Of a stretch of DNA of 64,000 bases, positions 36,724 to 46,262 are shown piece after piece. This stretch comes from Bacteroidota bacterium. GTDB lineage: Bacteria > Bacteroidota > Bacteroidia > Bacteroidales > Lentimicrobiaceae. The stretch's first letter is position 1. Every line of letters begins with the position of its first letter. The notes below the pieces were generated by a model. The model saw nothing but the letters and a program-made list of their open reading frames with translations. It had not been told where the DNA came from and ran no database searches. The position numbers and the translations under genes were made by a program. Location: assembly GCA_009773515.1 (NCBI GenBank), contig WSXX01000008.1, positions 62,001-126,000 of the forward strand, in the 5' to 3' direction.

Positions 36724-38199
36724 CTATTCTACCCGTAAAACAGGAAATCTTTCCTGCCTGAGCAGGTAATCAAATTCCGGATAAGAAGCGACTCCAAACA
36801 TGGACTGAGGCTCAAGTGCAATTATGATTTTCTGACTGTAAATACCTTCAACCGGAACATAAAAATATGACTCAGGCTGTATGACAGTTACCGTTTCTCT
36901 ATACACTTCCGGATCTGGCCCTTCAATACCTTCCAGCAAAGAAGAATTAATCATTCCCATCCGATAGGCAATAAACGCTACTCCTTCCGGGATTACTCTG
37001 CTGTGCACAAAACCAGATCGCTTTAACCAGGACATGAGTAAGGTATCTGCCGCAGGTATAAGATATCCCTTAGGAGCATAAACGCCGAGCAGTGATTTTA
37101 CCACCGGATGATACACTTCAACTTTGAAAACCGTATCCTTCATAGTTTTAAGAGAAAGCAAGGGATAGTCCAATACAACATCTTCCTTGAAATGATCCTG
37201 TCGGATTGAAACCATGCCTGCCGGATTATTTAGCTTTTTTCTGGCTTTTGAACTCATCTGCTGAATCAGGACTGCATTTGCAGCTGCGTATTTCAGAAGA
37301 AGCAGTGCGGTCTCATACTGACTTTGTGATCGTCTTTCAAGTCGTTCAGTGGAATCAAGTCCATTCATACCTTCAACAATCAGCGACAAAGCACCGGCAA
37401 TACCAAAGCTTTGACGACCATCGTTCACATCTGTAGTGCTGTGCCTTAGTCTTTCGCCTGAAGAAAAATCACCCAGTGTATATTCAAAAAATGAGTAGCC
37501 CTTATTAACTAGTCCTGCTTCAACCCATGGCAATATCTCCGCTTTAAAAATATTGCGCATCGCATGATCTGTATTTGGATTTGTTAAGCCGCCGAGTTGA
37601 ATATCGAAATTACGCCTGTATCCAAATTCCTTCCAGCCGTTTCCAAATGGGTAATATTCATGGAAATCGACAGTGAATTGAGGACGATAATTATCAAATA
37701 TCTGCTGGATAATGGTAGTTTCTTCTGCACGCATGAGCAGGTGGTCTCTGTTCATGTCAATACTTTTAGCATTCCGGCGCTGATTAAAATCATTCCCATA
37801 AGGATTACATTGAGGAAGAATGATCAGGTTTAAATCAGCCACAATGTCTTTATGCAAGCCATTGGCCAGGTCGCGTATCAACAGCGAGAGCCCTTCCATT
37901 CCTGAAGGTTCATTGCCATGCTGCTGCGCAAGAAACAACACAGTAAGTTTATTTGTAGTTGTGTCATTGCTGTGAAAAATCACTTCAGGAAACATCCTGC
38001 TTTCACTAAGTGGATAAAAGTTTACCGAAATTTGCTCACTTTGCAGATCGCACAATTTCAAAAAATCCACCAATTGTTTATTCGTCGTCAGTTTACTGTA
38101 TCCGGCAGTTTCCCCCGGTGTCAGAATTATCTGCTGAGCGGTTGCTGATATATTGCCCATCAGCATCAGGGAGAGGAAAAACTGTAAATAATTTTTCAT
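36724..38199 (-). CDS. Secreted M14-family zinc carboxypeptidase
   Basis: A 491-aa exported metallopeptidase. Signal peptide to about residue 21 (SATAQQ). Zinc ligands are seen in HGNEPSG (His94, Glu97) and DFHEYY (His180); CNPYGNDFNQRR and DMNRDH (148-153) supply the substrate-binding Asn-Arg pair. The M14 domain spans about 80-330; the C-terminal 150 residues are a beta-type region I cannot name. No T9SS sorting domain, so it probably works in the periplasm. Promoter-proximal to yfcC in a two-gene operon that faces the cyanophycinase gene. Confidence 0.87.
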   Translation of the reverse strand: MKNYLQFFLSLMLMGNISATAQQIILTPGETAGYSKLTTNKQLVDFLKLCDLQSEQISVNFYPLSESRMFPEVIFHSNDTTTNKLTVLFLAQQHGNEPSGMEGLSLLIRDLANGLHKDIVADLNLIILPQCNPYGNDFNQRRNAKSIDMNRDHLLMRAEETTIIQQIFDNYRPQFTVDFHEYYPFGNGWKEFGYRRNFDIQLGGLTNPNTDHAMRNIFKAEILPWVEAGLVNKGYSFFEYTLGDFSSGERLRHSTTDVNDGRQSFGIAGALSLIVEGMNGLDSTERLERRSQSQYETALLLLKYAAANAVLIQQMSSKARKKLNNPAGMVSIRQDHFKEDVVLDYPLLSLKTMKDTVFKVEVYHPVVKSLLGVYAPKGYLIPAADTLLMSWLKRSGFVHSRVIPEGVAFIAYRMGMINSSLLEGIEGPDPEVYRETVTVIQPESYFYVPVEGIYSQKIIIALEPQSMFGVASYPEFDYLLRQERFPVLRVE

Positions 38200-38222
38200 A
38201 ATTCGCCAAAATGAAGAAATAG

Positions 38223-38325
38223 AAAGAGGCTGTTGTTAAACTGCCGGGCAAAGGTCCGGGAATTCCATCCGTAAGGTTTTGAATTCCCGGAACACATGGC
38301 CGGCTGCTATCGATACAGCCTCTTT
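38223..38325. repeat. 103-bp nested palindrome
   Basis: Two perfect 11-bp stems are nested: outer AAAGAGGCTGT (38223-38233)/ACAGCCTCTTT (38315-38325) and inner TCCGGGAATTC (38255-38265)/GAATTCCCGGA (38281-38291), the latter with a 15-nt loop. Between them GCCGG (38243-38247) can pair with CCGGC (38300-38304). The RNA would be a long rod. It lies in the 152-bp gap between two minus-strand genes; it could be a terminator for the adhesin-like gene, a processed small RNA or a REP-like element. Confidence 0.7.
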
Positions 38326-38351
38326 ACCGCTAACCAAACAACTACTTTTTG

Positions 38352-40835
38352 TTAGTGGATCATTAATTTTGTTACATTCAGACTGTTGTTTACCAGAGTG
38401 CGCACTACATAAACACCAGGGGCAAGGCCCGAAACATTTGCTGAAATTTTATTGACACCTGAAAAAACACTTTTGTTCAGGTTGCTGACTTCACGTCCGG
38501 TAATGTCGATGATGCTGATATTTGCAGTTCCGTTACCCTGAATGTTAAAAGTAATATTTATGCTTTCATTGGCAGGGTTAGGAAACACGGTTGCATTCAG
38601 ATTAACCAGATCATTTTCATTAATTCCGATTGTTCCTTCCACCACCTTGATGTTGTCAACTGCAAGGTTTGAACCTCCGGCAGTTGAGTTGCCCGGGGTA
38701 AGGTCGGTAGTAAGCACAAAAGCAATCCAAACATCCTGATTTAGAAAACCTTTCTCCTTCAGATTAACACTACGCTGCGAAAGACCCTGGCCTGGATTTC
38801 CAACAAATGCCGACCAGTTTTCAGGCATGATATTGGCAAGAATCAATGCATTTTCTTCAAAGTAGGGAATGTTTGGTGTTGCACCCTGAACTGCAGGAGC
38901 ACAAAGTACCATATAGTCATCGGGATAGTTACCCGAAGAAGTGGTTGACATCGCACTCCAGCTCAAGGTTGAATTTTGTCCGATGCTGATTGCAGGAAGT
39001 ATCATCCAGTCATCAGCCTTGCCTTCCAAAGGCATGTTCGAACAATATGATGAGGCCATCGCCAGCTTTGTTCCCTGAAGTTCTATGCGATTTGATGTTG
39101 TGACTAACCATGCACTGTCCTGCCACCTTTCTTCGCCGGATGCCTGAATATAACCATCATTATTTATTACAATCCAACCCGATGGCAAAGTCATCAATGT
39201 TTCAAAATCTTCATAAAACAAAGTAGTAATACCCTGCTGTTCAGTGGTAACAGTCACCACCCATACCTGAGTAGATCCATCCTGAGCTGTAACTGTATAG
39301 TTTACAGGTGCGGTAAAATTCTGAGCAACACCACTGCCGGGACTTACAGAAGCATATTCTGAAACTGCAATGGTAGGAACAAGTGCCGTAAGATCAGTTC
39401 CAAAGGGAACTTCAAGTGCAACTGTGCCAGCCGTGCTGTTTATTACTCCGTTCACCGCAGGGGTAAGGCTTTCAAACCTGAAGGAATAAATATCCTTTGC
39501 AGTGCTGGCCGGAAGTTTGGCAACTGCTACTGTCCACTCTTCGGTTGCGGAACCCTGGCTAAGGGAATAAACCAAAGGATTGGTAAAATCATTGGCCGTT
39601 GTTCCGCTTATTTGTTCAACATCACCCACTTTGGCAACAGAGCCCGGAGTTACCTCAAATGTAGCAACAAGTGCAGTTACGTCAACCTGAAAAGGAACGG
39701 AAAGATCAATTGTATTTGAAACGATGTTGATGTCGCCATTAGCAACCGGATCCAGACCCAAAAATCCATAATTCAAAAATACAGGTTTGGCAATCCAATC
39801 TTCAAAACTAAAGTTTGGAACCAGATTGGGGCTTATGCCATCACTATAAATACAATTGTCAAACCAAACAGTAGAAGCACCTGTCCAACCCGCTGCAACA
39901 TCGTGCAACCTGATGGCAATGTATGCCTTAGCTGAATTTTCCGGTGCTTCTCCGGTGATGGTTATTGATTGAAAATCAGGATTATCAAGCGAAAAATCAG
40001 ATTGAACACGATTGATGTAAATCCCATCAATGTCATGAAATAAAATTCTCACGCTGTATTCTGCTCCCGGATCATTGTCAAAAACATCAATAGAAAAATT
40101 GAAGTTTAACGAAGCAATATCAAACATATCAGAGATAAAATAAGGCGTACCAGTTTCGGTAAAAGTAATTTTAACGGAGTTACTTCCTTCGGTAACCTTG
40201 GCAGGGTTGGTTTCTTTGGCAATGGTAAGGGGCACCCAACCAGCAGGAGAATCCTCTTTCCAATGTGCAACAAATTCAGTAATTACCGGCCATTCTTCAA
40301 AACCCGGATTAGGAGCAAGATTAGGAGTTATGCCGTCGCTATAGATACATTTGTCGAGCCAGAAAGTCGACGAACCTGTCCAGCTGGCTGCTACATCCAG
40401 TGCCCTGAATGCAATAACAACTCTTGCCGAATTTTCGGGAGCTGTTCCTGAAAGAGAAATTGTCTGAAAATCGGGACTATCGAGGGTAAAGTCGGTAGAT
40501 TCGCGATTAATGTAGACGCCGTTAATGTCATGATACAGCAATCTTACATTGTACTCAGCCCCCGGATCATTGTCAAACACATCAATTGAAAATGAGAAAT
40601 CGAGCGCTGCTATATCAAAAGTATCCGAAACAAAATATGGTGTTCCGGTTTCGGTAAAAGTAATTTTTACCGACTTGCTGCCTTCAGTAACTTTGGCCGG
40701 ATCGGTCTCTTCCTCAAACACCAGAGGAGCCCAACCTGCCGGTGAGTCCTCGGACCAATGTAATGGCTGTGCTTTCAACGAAACACTTATAAGAGCCAAT
40801 GCCAATAAAACAAACGTAAAGATTCCTGATTTCAT
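38352..40835 (-). CDS. T9SS-exported multidomain adhesin-like protein with internal duplication
   Basis: With the ATG at 40835 the product is 827 aa with signal peptide MKSGIFTFVLLALALISVSL and cleavage near residue 23. Two tandem 165-aa modules (residues 26-190 and 191-355, both opening HW-EDSPAGW and carrying KITFTETGTPYF) are close copies and look like carbohydrate-binding-type beta-sandwiches. Two Ig-like modules follow (about 385-555, with a repeated WTVAV/WVVTV ending), then a cleaved-adhesin-type domain (about 560-750, DDWMILPAISIG) and a T9SS type A sorting domain (about 755-827, VFPNPANESINI). A surface binding role is likely. Longer upstream starts would hide the signal peptide. Confidence 0.82.
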   Translation of the reverse strand: MKSGIFTFVLLALALISVSLKAQPLHWSEDSPAGWAPLVFEEETDPAKVTEGSKSVKITFTETGTPYFVSDTFDIAALDFSFSIDVFDNDPGAEYNVRLLYHDINGVYINRESTDFTLDSPDFQTISLSGTAPENSARVVIAFRALDVAASWTGSSTFWLDKCIYSDGITPNLAPNPGFEEWPVITEFVAHWKEDSPAGWVPLTIAKETNPAKVTEGSNSVKITFTETGTPYFISDMFDIASLNFNFSIDVFDNDPGAEYSVRILFHDIDGIYINRVQSDFSLDNPDFQSITITGEAPENSAKAYIAIRLHDVAAGWTGASTVWFDNCIYSDGISPNLVPNFSFEDWIAKPVFLNYGFLGLDPVANGDINIVSNTIDLSVPFQVDVTALVATFEVTPGSVAKVGDVEQISGTTANDFTNPLVYSLSQGSATEEWTVAVAKLPASTAKDIYSFRFESLTPAVNGVINSTAGTVALEVPFGTDLTALVPTIAVSEYASVSPGSGVAQNFTAPVNYTVTAQDGSTQVWVVTVTTEQQGITTLFYEDFETLMTLPSGWIVINNDGYIQASGEERWQDSAWLVTTSNRIELQGTKLAMASSYCSNMPLEGKADDWMILPAISIGQNSTLSWSAMSTTSSGNYPDDYMVLCAPAVQGATPNIPYFEENALILANIMPENWSAFVGNPGQGLSQRSVNLKEKGFLNQDVWIAFVLTTDLTPGNSTAGGSNLAVDNIKVVEGTIGINENDLVNLNATVFPNPANESINITFNIQGNGTANISIIDITGREVSNLNKSVFSGVNKISANVSGLAPGVYVVRTLVNNSLNVTKLMIH
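39771..40760 (-). repeat. Intragenic 495-bp tandem duplication
   Basis: The units 40760-40266 and 40265-39771 encode the two N-terminal modules of the adhesin-like protein and are alike at the DNA level as well (roughly 75-80 percent by eye), with an exact in-frame period of 495 bp. Confidence 0.75.
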
Positions 40836-41060
40836 AAGCTGGGGTTTTAATGAGTAATTAATCTTGGTGGATTTTAAACCCCTATACACTTGTTTATTGC
40901 AATCCCCTTAATGAGTTTTGAAAAAATATCCGGGAATTCCTGAAATCAGTCAAATAACCGGTAAAACTTCGCTGTGTGTGCAAAATTTGTTTTACAAACA
41001 TTGTTGTCATGGGAAAGTTTCGAATATTATTACAAATGATTGATATTGAATTTTATAGAC

Positions 41061-41213
41061 AAAAGTTGAGGAACAATACCTTACTTTATAAAATTTGCCA
41101 CTAAAACACGAAATCACCAAATTTCACCAATTTAATTCATTCATTTTGTGTAATTTGGAGTTTTGGAGATTTGGTGGCAAGGAAATTTTTGATTTTCACC
41201 GGACAATAGTGTT
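41061..41213 (+). repeat. Dispersed palindromic repeat, family 1, copy C
   Basis: Third copy, same orientation as copy B. Arms TTGCCACTAAA and TTTGGTGGCAA (one mismatch) flank the shared centre, and the flank GGACAATAGTGTT is identical to copy B. With the pheT terminator it accounts for most of the 582-bp gap 40836-41417; the remainder shows nothing I can name. Confidence 0.8.
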
Positions 41214-41324
41214 TTACAAATAAGTTATTATGTGATTACGGGAATTTATAGCAATAAATTGGTTGTATATATCCTATAAGCAAATGAATCAACCTGCCGT
41301 TCACGAAGGTGAAAGTCTTTTATA

Positions 41325-41351
41325 GAAAAAGGCGCCAGATTTTCTGACGCC
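41325..41351 (-). terminator. Intrinsic terminator after pheT
   Basis: On the minus strand GGCGTCAGA pairs with TCTGGCGCC (complements of 41343-41351 and 41331-41339; one G-U pair) and is followed by TTTTT, 67 bp after the pheT stop. Confidence 0.85.
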
Positions 41352-41417
41352 CATTTTGTTGGTAAAAATATTATTCTTGTCGGGATTTCTCCCGCCTGCA
41401 ATCCTTAAGAATTTGTT

Positions 41418-43883
41418 CTATCTCCTTACCTTCGCCGAAGCTTCTTTCTCAAGCACCTCAGCCATCCTGTCCATAAATTTATCGATCTCTTTATCTGTCA
41501 GGGTTTTATTTTCATCCTGAAGGATAAAACTGATGGCATAGGATTTCTTGCCAGCTTCAATTTTATCGCCTTCATAAACATCGAACAAATTTACTTTTTT
41601 CAGAAGCTGTTTTCCTGCTCTAAATGCAATGGCTTCAAGATCGGCGTATTTGACAGATTTGTCGAGTACAAGGGCCAGATCTCGGCGAACCTCCGGGAAT
41701 TTTGAAACGTCCGTATAAGTAACGGTATGATTGCTGATTGCCTTCACAAGATTATCCCAATGAATTCCGGCATAAAAAACCGGCTGACTTATTCCAAACT
41801 GTTTCAGCAATTTATCGTGCAAACGACCAATACAATATATCGCTTTGCCATTCATTGTGTGAACCTCTCCACTTGCAAAAAACGGAGGAATGCTTTCTGA
41901 CCGCTGCAGCTTTTGTTGATCAATGCCGGTTTTTCGGAGGGCTGCTGCTACAAATGATCGCAACTGATAGAAATCAGTTTTTGTGTCATCATTATTCCAG
42001 CTTTCCGGTGCAGATTGACCGGTCAGATACAAAGCAAGAAGTTTCTGTTCCCTGTAACTCTTTTCAACACTGCCTTTTATCTGAGCACCGGTAAGTTCGT
42101 AAACAAATCCGAATTCATAGAATTTCAGGCTCAGCTGCCGGCGGTTCAGGTTATAAGCAACCGATTCCAGTCCGCTGAAAAGCAAAGTCTGGCGCATGGT
42201 GTCCAGTTCACGCGAAAGCGGATTCAGAATTTTTACATTTTTTTCGGGATCAAACCAGGTTCCGCCTTCATAATATGCCGAACTGCTCAGCGAATTGGTT
42301 AGAATCTCGTTGAAACCGTTGCTGCTGAAAAAATCTGCCACCAGGTTCTGGAGTTTTTCGCGGTCAGGCCGCTGATGATAGGATATACTGGAGTTAAGCT
42401 TATCGCCTGCATTAATTTTATTATAACCGTATATGCGCAAAATTTCTTCAATAACATCGGCAATTCCGGTTACATCCACTTTAAAAGGAGGTATATCAAG
42501 TGTAAGACCTTCGATCGTTTCCTCATCAATGCCAATGCCCAGCCCATTGAGAATTACTTTGATGTCGTCGGATGGAATATCCTGACCCACAAAACGATTT
42601 ACATAGGCATAGGAAAGACTGATTTTTTTATGTTCAACAGGATTTGGATAAACATCAACCACATCTGATGATATTTCACCTCCGCAGATTTCTTTGATCA
42701 GCATAGCAGCCCGTTTGAGCGCAACAACAGTAATCTCAGGATCGGTACCACGCTCAAATCTGAAAGAAGCATCAGTCTTTAACGCATGTAATTTTGATGT
42801 TTTTCGAACCGAAACAGGGTTGAAATATGCGCTTTCAAGAAAAACGGCAGTTGTGGATTCATTTACTCCTGATTTTGTGCCGCCAAACACACCTGCAATG
42901 CACATAGGTTCTTCTGCATTGCAGATCATCAGATCGCCTGAGCCAAGTTTGCGTTCAACTTCATCAAGAGTGACAAAAGGAGTTCCTTCAGCCATTTTCT
43001 TCACCACAACACCATTGCCTGAAACAGCAGATGCATCAAAAGCATGAAGAGGTTGTCCGTATTCAAACAAAACATAATTGGTGATATCGACCACATTATT
43101 GATCGGGCGCACTCCAATAGCTTTAAGTCTGTCGGCCAGCCAGGAGGGAGAAGGGCCAACTTTTATTCCTGAAACCGTAATTCCTGAATATCGCGGGCAA
43201 GCTTCAGTATCTTCAACTTTAACTTCAATTTGCAGGCTTTTGTTGTCAGATTTAAAGGTGCTGACCTCAGGCACCCTGACTTTTAATGGTTTATTCTCGA
43301 GTCCGCGGGCAGTGATGGCAGCCGACAGGTCGCGAGCCACACCAAGGTGTGAGGCGGCATCGGCACGGTTAGGGGTAAGTCCGATTTCAAAAACAACATC
43401 ATTCGTAATGCCAAAGTAGTCAGCAGCAGGTATTCCTGGAGTGACATCTGCAGGCAAAACCATAATTCCGTCATGTGAGCTGCCAATTCCAAGTTCGTCT
43501 TCGGCGCAGATCATTCCTTCGGAAAGTTCTCCGCGTATTTTTGATTTTTTGATTTCAAAAGACTCATCACCCTTATAAATCATGGTGCCGATGGTTGCCA
43601 CCACAACTTTTTGTCCGGCAGCCACATTGGGAGCACCACAAACAATATGCAGCAAATCAGGCGCACCAACGTCAACTGTGGTAATGCTGAGTTTATCGGC
43701 GTTTGGATGACGCTCACACGATTTCACTTCGCCGGTAACCACGCCCTTGAGTCCGCCTTTCAGCGATTCAAATGATTCAATGGCTTCAACTTCAAGTCCG
43801 ATATCGGTGAGCACATGCGATAACTCTTCAACACTCAAACGGGTATCAAGGTATTCTTTAAGCCAATTGCATGAAATCTTCAT
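41418..43883 (-). CDS. pheT: Phenylalanyl-tRNA synthetase beta subunit
   Basis: Charges tRNA-Phe as an alpha2-beta2 complex; the alpha gene is not in the window. The start at 43883 (MKISCNWLKEYLD) gives 821 aa, the normal length; the longer frame adds a non-family leader. The tRNA-binding EMAP-like domain (residues about 40-150, CERHPNADKLSITTVD) is followed by B3/B4 (about 210-400, CPRYSGITVSGI, NNVVDITNYVLFEYGQPLHAFD), B5 (about 405-475), the catalytic-like core (ILNPLSRELDTMRQTLL) and the C-terminal FDX-ACB anticodon-binding domain (about 725-821, KFPEVRRDLALVLDK). A -7 box lies just upstream. Confidence 0.97.
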   Translation of the reverse strand: MKISCNWLKEYLDTRLSVEELSHVLTDIGLEVEAIESFESLKGGLKGVVTGEVKSCERHPNADKLSITTVDVGAPDLLHIVCGAPNVAAGQKVVVATIGTMIYKGDESFEIKKSKIRGELSEGMICAEDELGIGSSHDGIMVLPADVTPGIPAADYFGITNDVVFEIGLTPNRADAASHLGVARDLSAAITARGLENKPLKVRVPEVSTFKSDNKSLQIEVKVEDTEACPRYSGITVSGIKVGPSPSWLADRLKAIGVRPINNVVDITNYVLFEYGQPLHAFDASAVSGNGVVVKKMAEGTPFVTLDEVERKLGSGDLMICNAEEPMCIAGVFGGTKSGVNESTTAVFLESAYFNPVSVRKTSKLHALKTDASFRFERGTDPEITVVALKRAAMLIKEICGGEISSDVVDVYPNPVEHKKISLSYAYVNRFVGQDIPSDDIKVILNGLGIGIDEETIEGLTLDIPPFKVDVTGIADVIEEILRIYGYNKINAGDKLNSSISYHQRPDREKLQNLVADFFSSNGFNEILTNSLSSSAYYEGGTWFDPEKNVKILNPLSRELDTMRQTLLFSGLESVAYNLNRRQLSLKFYEFGFVYELTGAQIKGSVEKSYREQKLLALYLTGQSAPESWNNDDTKTDFYQLRSFVAAALRKTGIDQQKLQRSESIPPFFASGEVHTMNGKAIYCIGRLHDKLLKQFGISQPVFYAGIHWDNLVKAISNHTVTYTDVSKFPEVRRDLALVLDKSVKYADLEAIAFRAGKQLLKKVNLFDVYEGDKIEAGKKSYAISFILQDENKTLTDKEIDKFMDRMAEVLEKEASAKVRR

Positions 43884-43904
43884 AATACAGAATTTACAAA
43901 GGGG

Positions 43905-43912
43905 CAAATTTA
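43905..43912 (-). promoter_or_regulatory. -7 box before pheT
   Basis: TAAATTTG on the minus strand matches TAnnTTTG and lies 21 bp before the ATG at 43883, supporting that start over the frame's upstream Met at 43907. No clear -33 element. Confidence 0.4.
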
Positions 43913-44051
43913 GGGATAATTAAGGAATGCAGGGAAGGAAGAATAAGGTTTAAGGAAATTTCCCGGTTACCTTGATAATATTGACAATTACTTTGTCGGA
44001 AACATCATTGAGCCTGTTCGATTCTGAGGGTCGCCAGACTGGTGATCGGTG

Positions 44052-46148
44052 TTAACTGATTCTTCCCCAATCAAATTCACTTCTTTGCAGATGTTTTACC
44101 ATGGGTTGGTTTTCAGGCTTTTCTAGTCGGGGATCTTCATCAAGTGTGCGATAAGCAAATTCTCTGGCCAATTTAAGTATTTTCTCATCCTTCACCAGGC
44201 TAGCAAGCTTTAATCCTACCAGTCCGCTTTGCTGAGTACCTTGCAGGTCGCCGGGTCCGCGCAGATGCAGATCAACTTCAGCAATTTCAAAACCATCGGT
44301 GGTCCTGACCATTGTTTCCAGGCGTTTTCGGCCATCAGATGTCAGTTTGTAACTGCTCATCAGAATACAGTGCGACTGATCAGCACCCCGCCCTACCCTG
44401 CCGCGCAACTGATGAAGCTGAGACAGCCCGAACCGTTCAGCATTTTCAATCACCATAACCGAGGCATTTGGCACATCCACTCCTACCTCAATAACTGTGG
44501 TTGCCACCATGATTTGTGTCTTTTTTTCAACAAAGCGCTTCATTTCGCTTTCCTTTTCACCTGACTTCAACTGTCCGTGAACTATGCTGATGTGATATTG
44601 CGGAATGGGGAATTCCCGCATTACAATATCAATTCCTTCCTTCAGCGCCTGCAGTTCCAGTTTATCTGATTCGTTTATCAAAGGATAAACCATATAAACC
44701 TGTCGTCCCTGTGCAATCTGTTCCTTCATGAAACGAAAAACCTTTATGCGGTCTTTTTCATAAAAGTGGTAAGTTTTTACTGGTTTCCTTCCCGGAGGAA
44801 GTTCATCAATAACAGAAGTATCAAGATCCCCATACAAAGTCATGGCAAGTGTGCGCGGAATGGGTGTGGCAGTCATTACCAGAATATGTGGCGGCACGCT
44901 GCTTTTTTCCCATAATCTGGCCCGCTGAGCTACTCCAAAGCGATGCTGTTCATCAATTACCACCAACCCAAGATTCTGAAACTGCACCTGCTGTTCAATA
45001 AGCGCATGAGTGCCGACAAGAATCTGCAATCTACCGTCCTGAAGCTTGCTGTGTAATTCTGTGCGGGCAGCTTTTCGGGTAGATCCTGTGAGTAAGGCAA
45101 TTTCAATTGGTAAACCCTGCAGCATTTTTACAATGGTTTTATAATGCTGATTGGCAAGTATTTCTGTGGGAGCCATTAGACAAGCCTGACATCCATTATC
45201 AAGTGCAATCAGCATCGACATCAGCGCTACCAATGTTTTTCCGCTTCCTACATCACCTTGTAATAATCGGTTCATCTGCTTCCCGCTTCCAAGATCTGCT
45301 CTTATTTCTTTAATTACCTTTTTCTGTGCTCCTGTTAATTCAAAAGGTAGGTTGATGCTGTAAAAATTATTGAAATAATCGCCAATATGTCCGAAAACCC
45401 TGCTTCGTACTTTCTCCATCCGCACATATTTAAGTCGGAGCAACTGAAGTTGTATAAAGAAGAGTTCATCGAACTTAAGTCTTTCCTGTGCTTTTGTAAG
45501 TGATTGCGTATCACGCGGAAAGTGAATGTTTATAATTGCTTCAGCGCGGGGCATTAGTCCGGCAGATTTAATCAGCTCTGGACTAAGCGTTTCAGGAATA
45601 TACTTTTGGACCTGAGAAATTAAAGTCCGCATTACACGAACAAAGTTCTTTGGGGTAAACCCTCTGCTTTTCAGCTTTTCGGAGGTAGAATAATATGGCT
45701 GAAGAGGCTCGTTCTGAATCAAAGCTTCTTCATCAGCCGGTTCAATATCAGGATGGGTAAAATTAAAGCGGCCATTGAACAGATTGGGTTTTCCGAAAAT
45801 AATGTACTCCTTGCCAATCTGAACTTTTTCCCGCACCCATTTGGCTCCCTGAAACCAGATCAGATCAATGGTTCCGGACGGGTCTTTAAATGTCAGAACC
45901 AACCGTGATGCACGACCTGCGCCAATGGTCTGCATTGAAATGATTTTGCCTTTCAGCTGCAGCCATGCAGTATCGGAATCAATTTCACTGATTGTATAGA
46001 ATTTACTTCTGTCAACATATCGAAACGGGTAATAATGCAGCATTTCACCAAAGGTACCCACTTCAATTTCTTTGCGCAGCAACTCAGCCCTGGAAGGCCC
46101 AATGCCTTTCAGATATTCTATTGGCGTATCGAGTATGTGTTGCGTCAT
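44052..46148 (-). CDS. recG: ATP-dependent DNA helicase RecG
   Basis: Remodels stalled replication forks and Holliday junctions. Start at 46148 (MTQHILDTPIEYLKGIG) gives 698 aa; the reading frame runs further upstream but crosses a promoter. The N-terminal wedge/OB domain spans about 60-180 (LQLKGKIISMQTIG); the helicase core holds Walker A GDVGSGKT (near 297), the DEQH box VVIDEQHRFGVAQR, ATPIPRTLAMT and the C-terminal helicase lobe with TTVIEVGVDVPNASV and QLRGRVGRG. The TRG-type C-terminal region is complete. Between pheT and the T9SS operon on the same strand. Confidence 0.97.
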   Translation of the reverse strand: MTQHILDTPIEYLKGIGPSRAELLRKEIEVGTFGEMLHYYPFRYVDRSKFYTISEIDSDTAWLQLKGKIISMQTIGAGRASRLVLTFKDPSGTIDLIWFQGAKWVREKVQIGKEYIIFGKPNLFNGRFNFTHPDIEPADEEALIQNEPLQPYYSTSEKLKSRGFTPKNFVRVMRTLISQVQKYIPETLSPELIKSAGLMPRAEAIINIHFPRDTQSLTKAQERLKFDELFFIQLQLLRLKYVRMEKVRSRVFGHIGDYFNNFYSINLPFELTGAQKKVIKEIRADLGSGKQMNRLLQGDVGSGKTLVALMSMLIALDNGCQACLMAPTEILANQHYKTIVKMLQGLPIEIALLTGSTRKAARTELHSKLQDGRLQILVGTHALIEQQVQFQNLGLVVIDEQHRFGVAQRARLWEKSSVPPHILVMTATPIPRTLAMTLYGDLDTSVIDELPPGRKPVKTYHFYEKDRIKVFRFMKEQIAQGRQVYMVYPLINESDKLELQALKEGIDIVMREFPIPQYHISIVHGQLKSGEKESEMKRFVEKKTQIMVATTVIEVGVDVPNASVMVIENAERFGLSQLHQLRGRVGRGADQSHCILMSSYKLTSDGRKRLETMVRTTDGFEIAEVDLHLRGPGDLQGTQQSGLVGLKLASLVKDEKILKLAREFAYRTLDEDPRLEKPENQPMVKHLQRSEFDWGRIS

Positions 46149-46174
46149 TACATTTGCGTTGCTGCGGGATTCAA

Positions 46175-46203
46175 CAAAGATACAATTAAGCATAAAATAC
46201 AAA
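46175..46203 (-). promoter_or_regulatory. Promoter of recG
   Basis: On the minus strand TTTG (46200-46203) and TATCTTTG (46175-46182) are 17 bp apart, both exact. The transcript would begin near 46168, 20 nt before the ATG at 46148, which excludes the longer start at 46202. Confidence 0.55.
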
Positions 46204-46235
46204 AAACAAAACGCCTTGTCGTATTTGACAAGGCG
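46201..46235 (-). terminator. Intrinsic terminator of the T9SS operon
   Basis: A perfect 9-bp stem CGCCTTGTC (46212-46220)/GACAAGGCG (46227-46235) with a 6-nt loop, followed on the minus strand by TTTTGTTTTTT, 28 bp after the gldN stop. Confidence 0.92.
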
Positions 46236-46262
46236 CTGATAAATTATCAGGTTAAACCTGTA

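Noticed and set aside
41738-43419. A series of open frames on the strand opposite pheT
   Set aside because: They mirror the codon structure of a certain, conserved gene, have no recognisable motifs and no promoters; they are shadows.
46149-46202. Longer N-terminus for RecG
   Set aside because: The extra residues are not family-like and the region holds an exact TTTG/TATCTTTG promoter pair.
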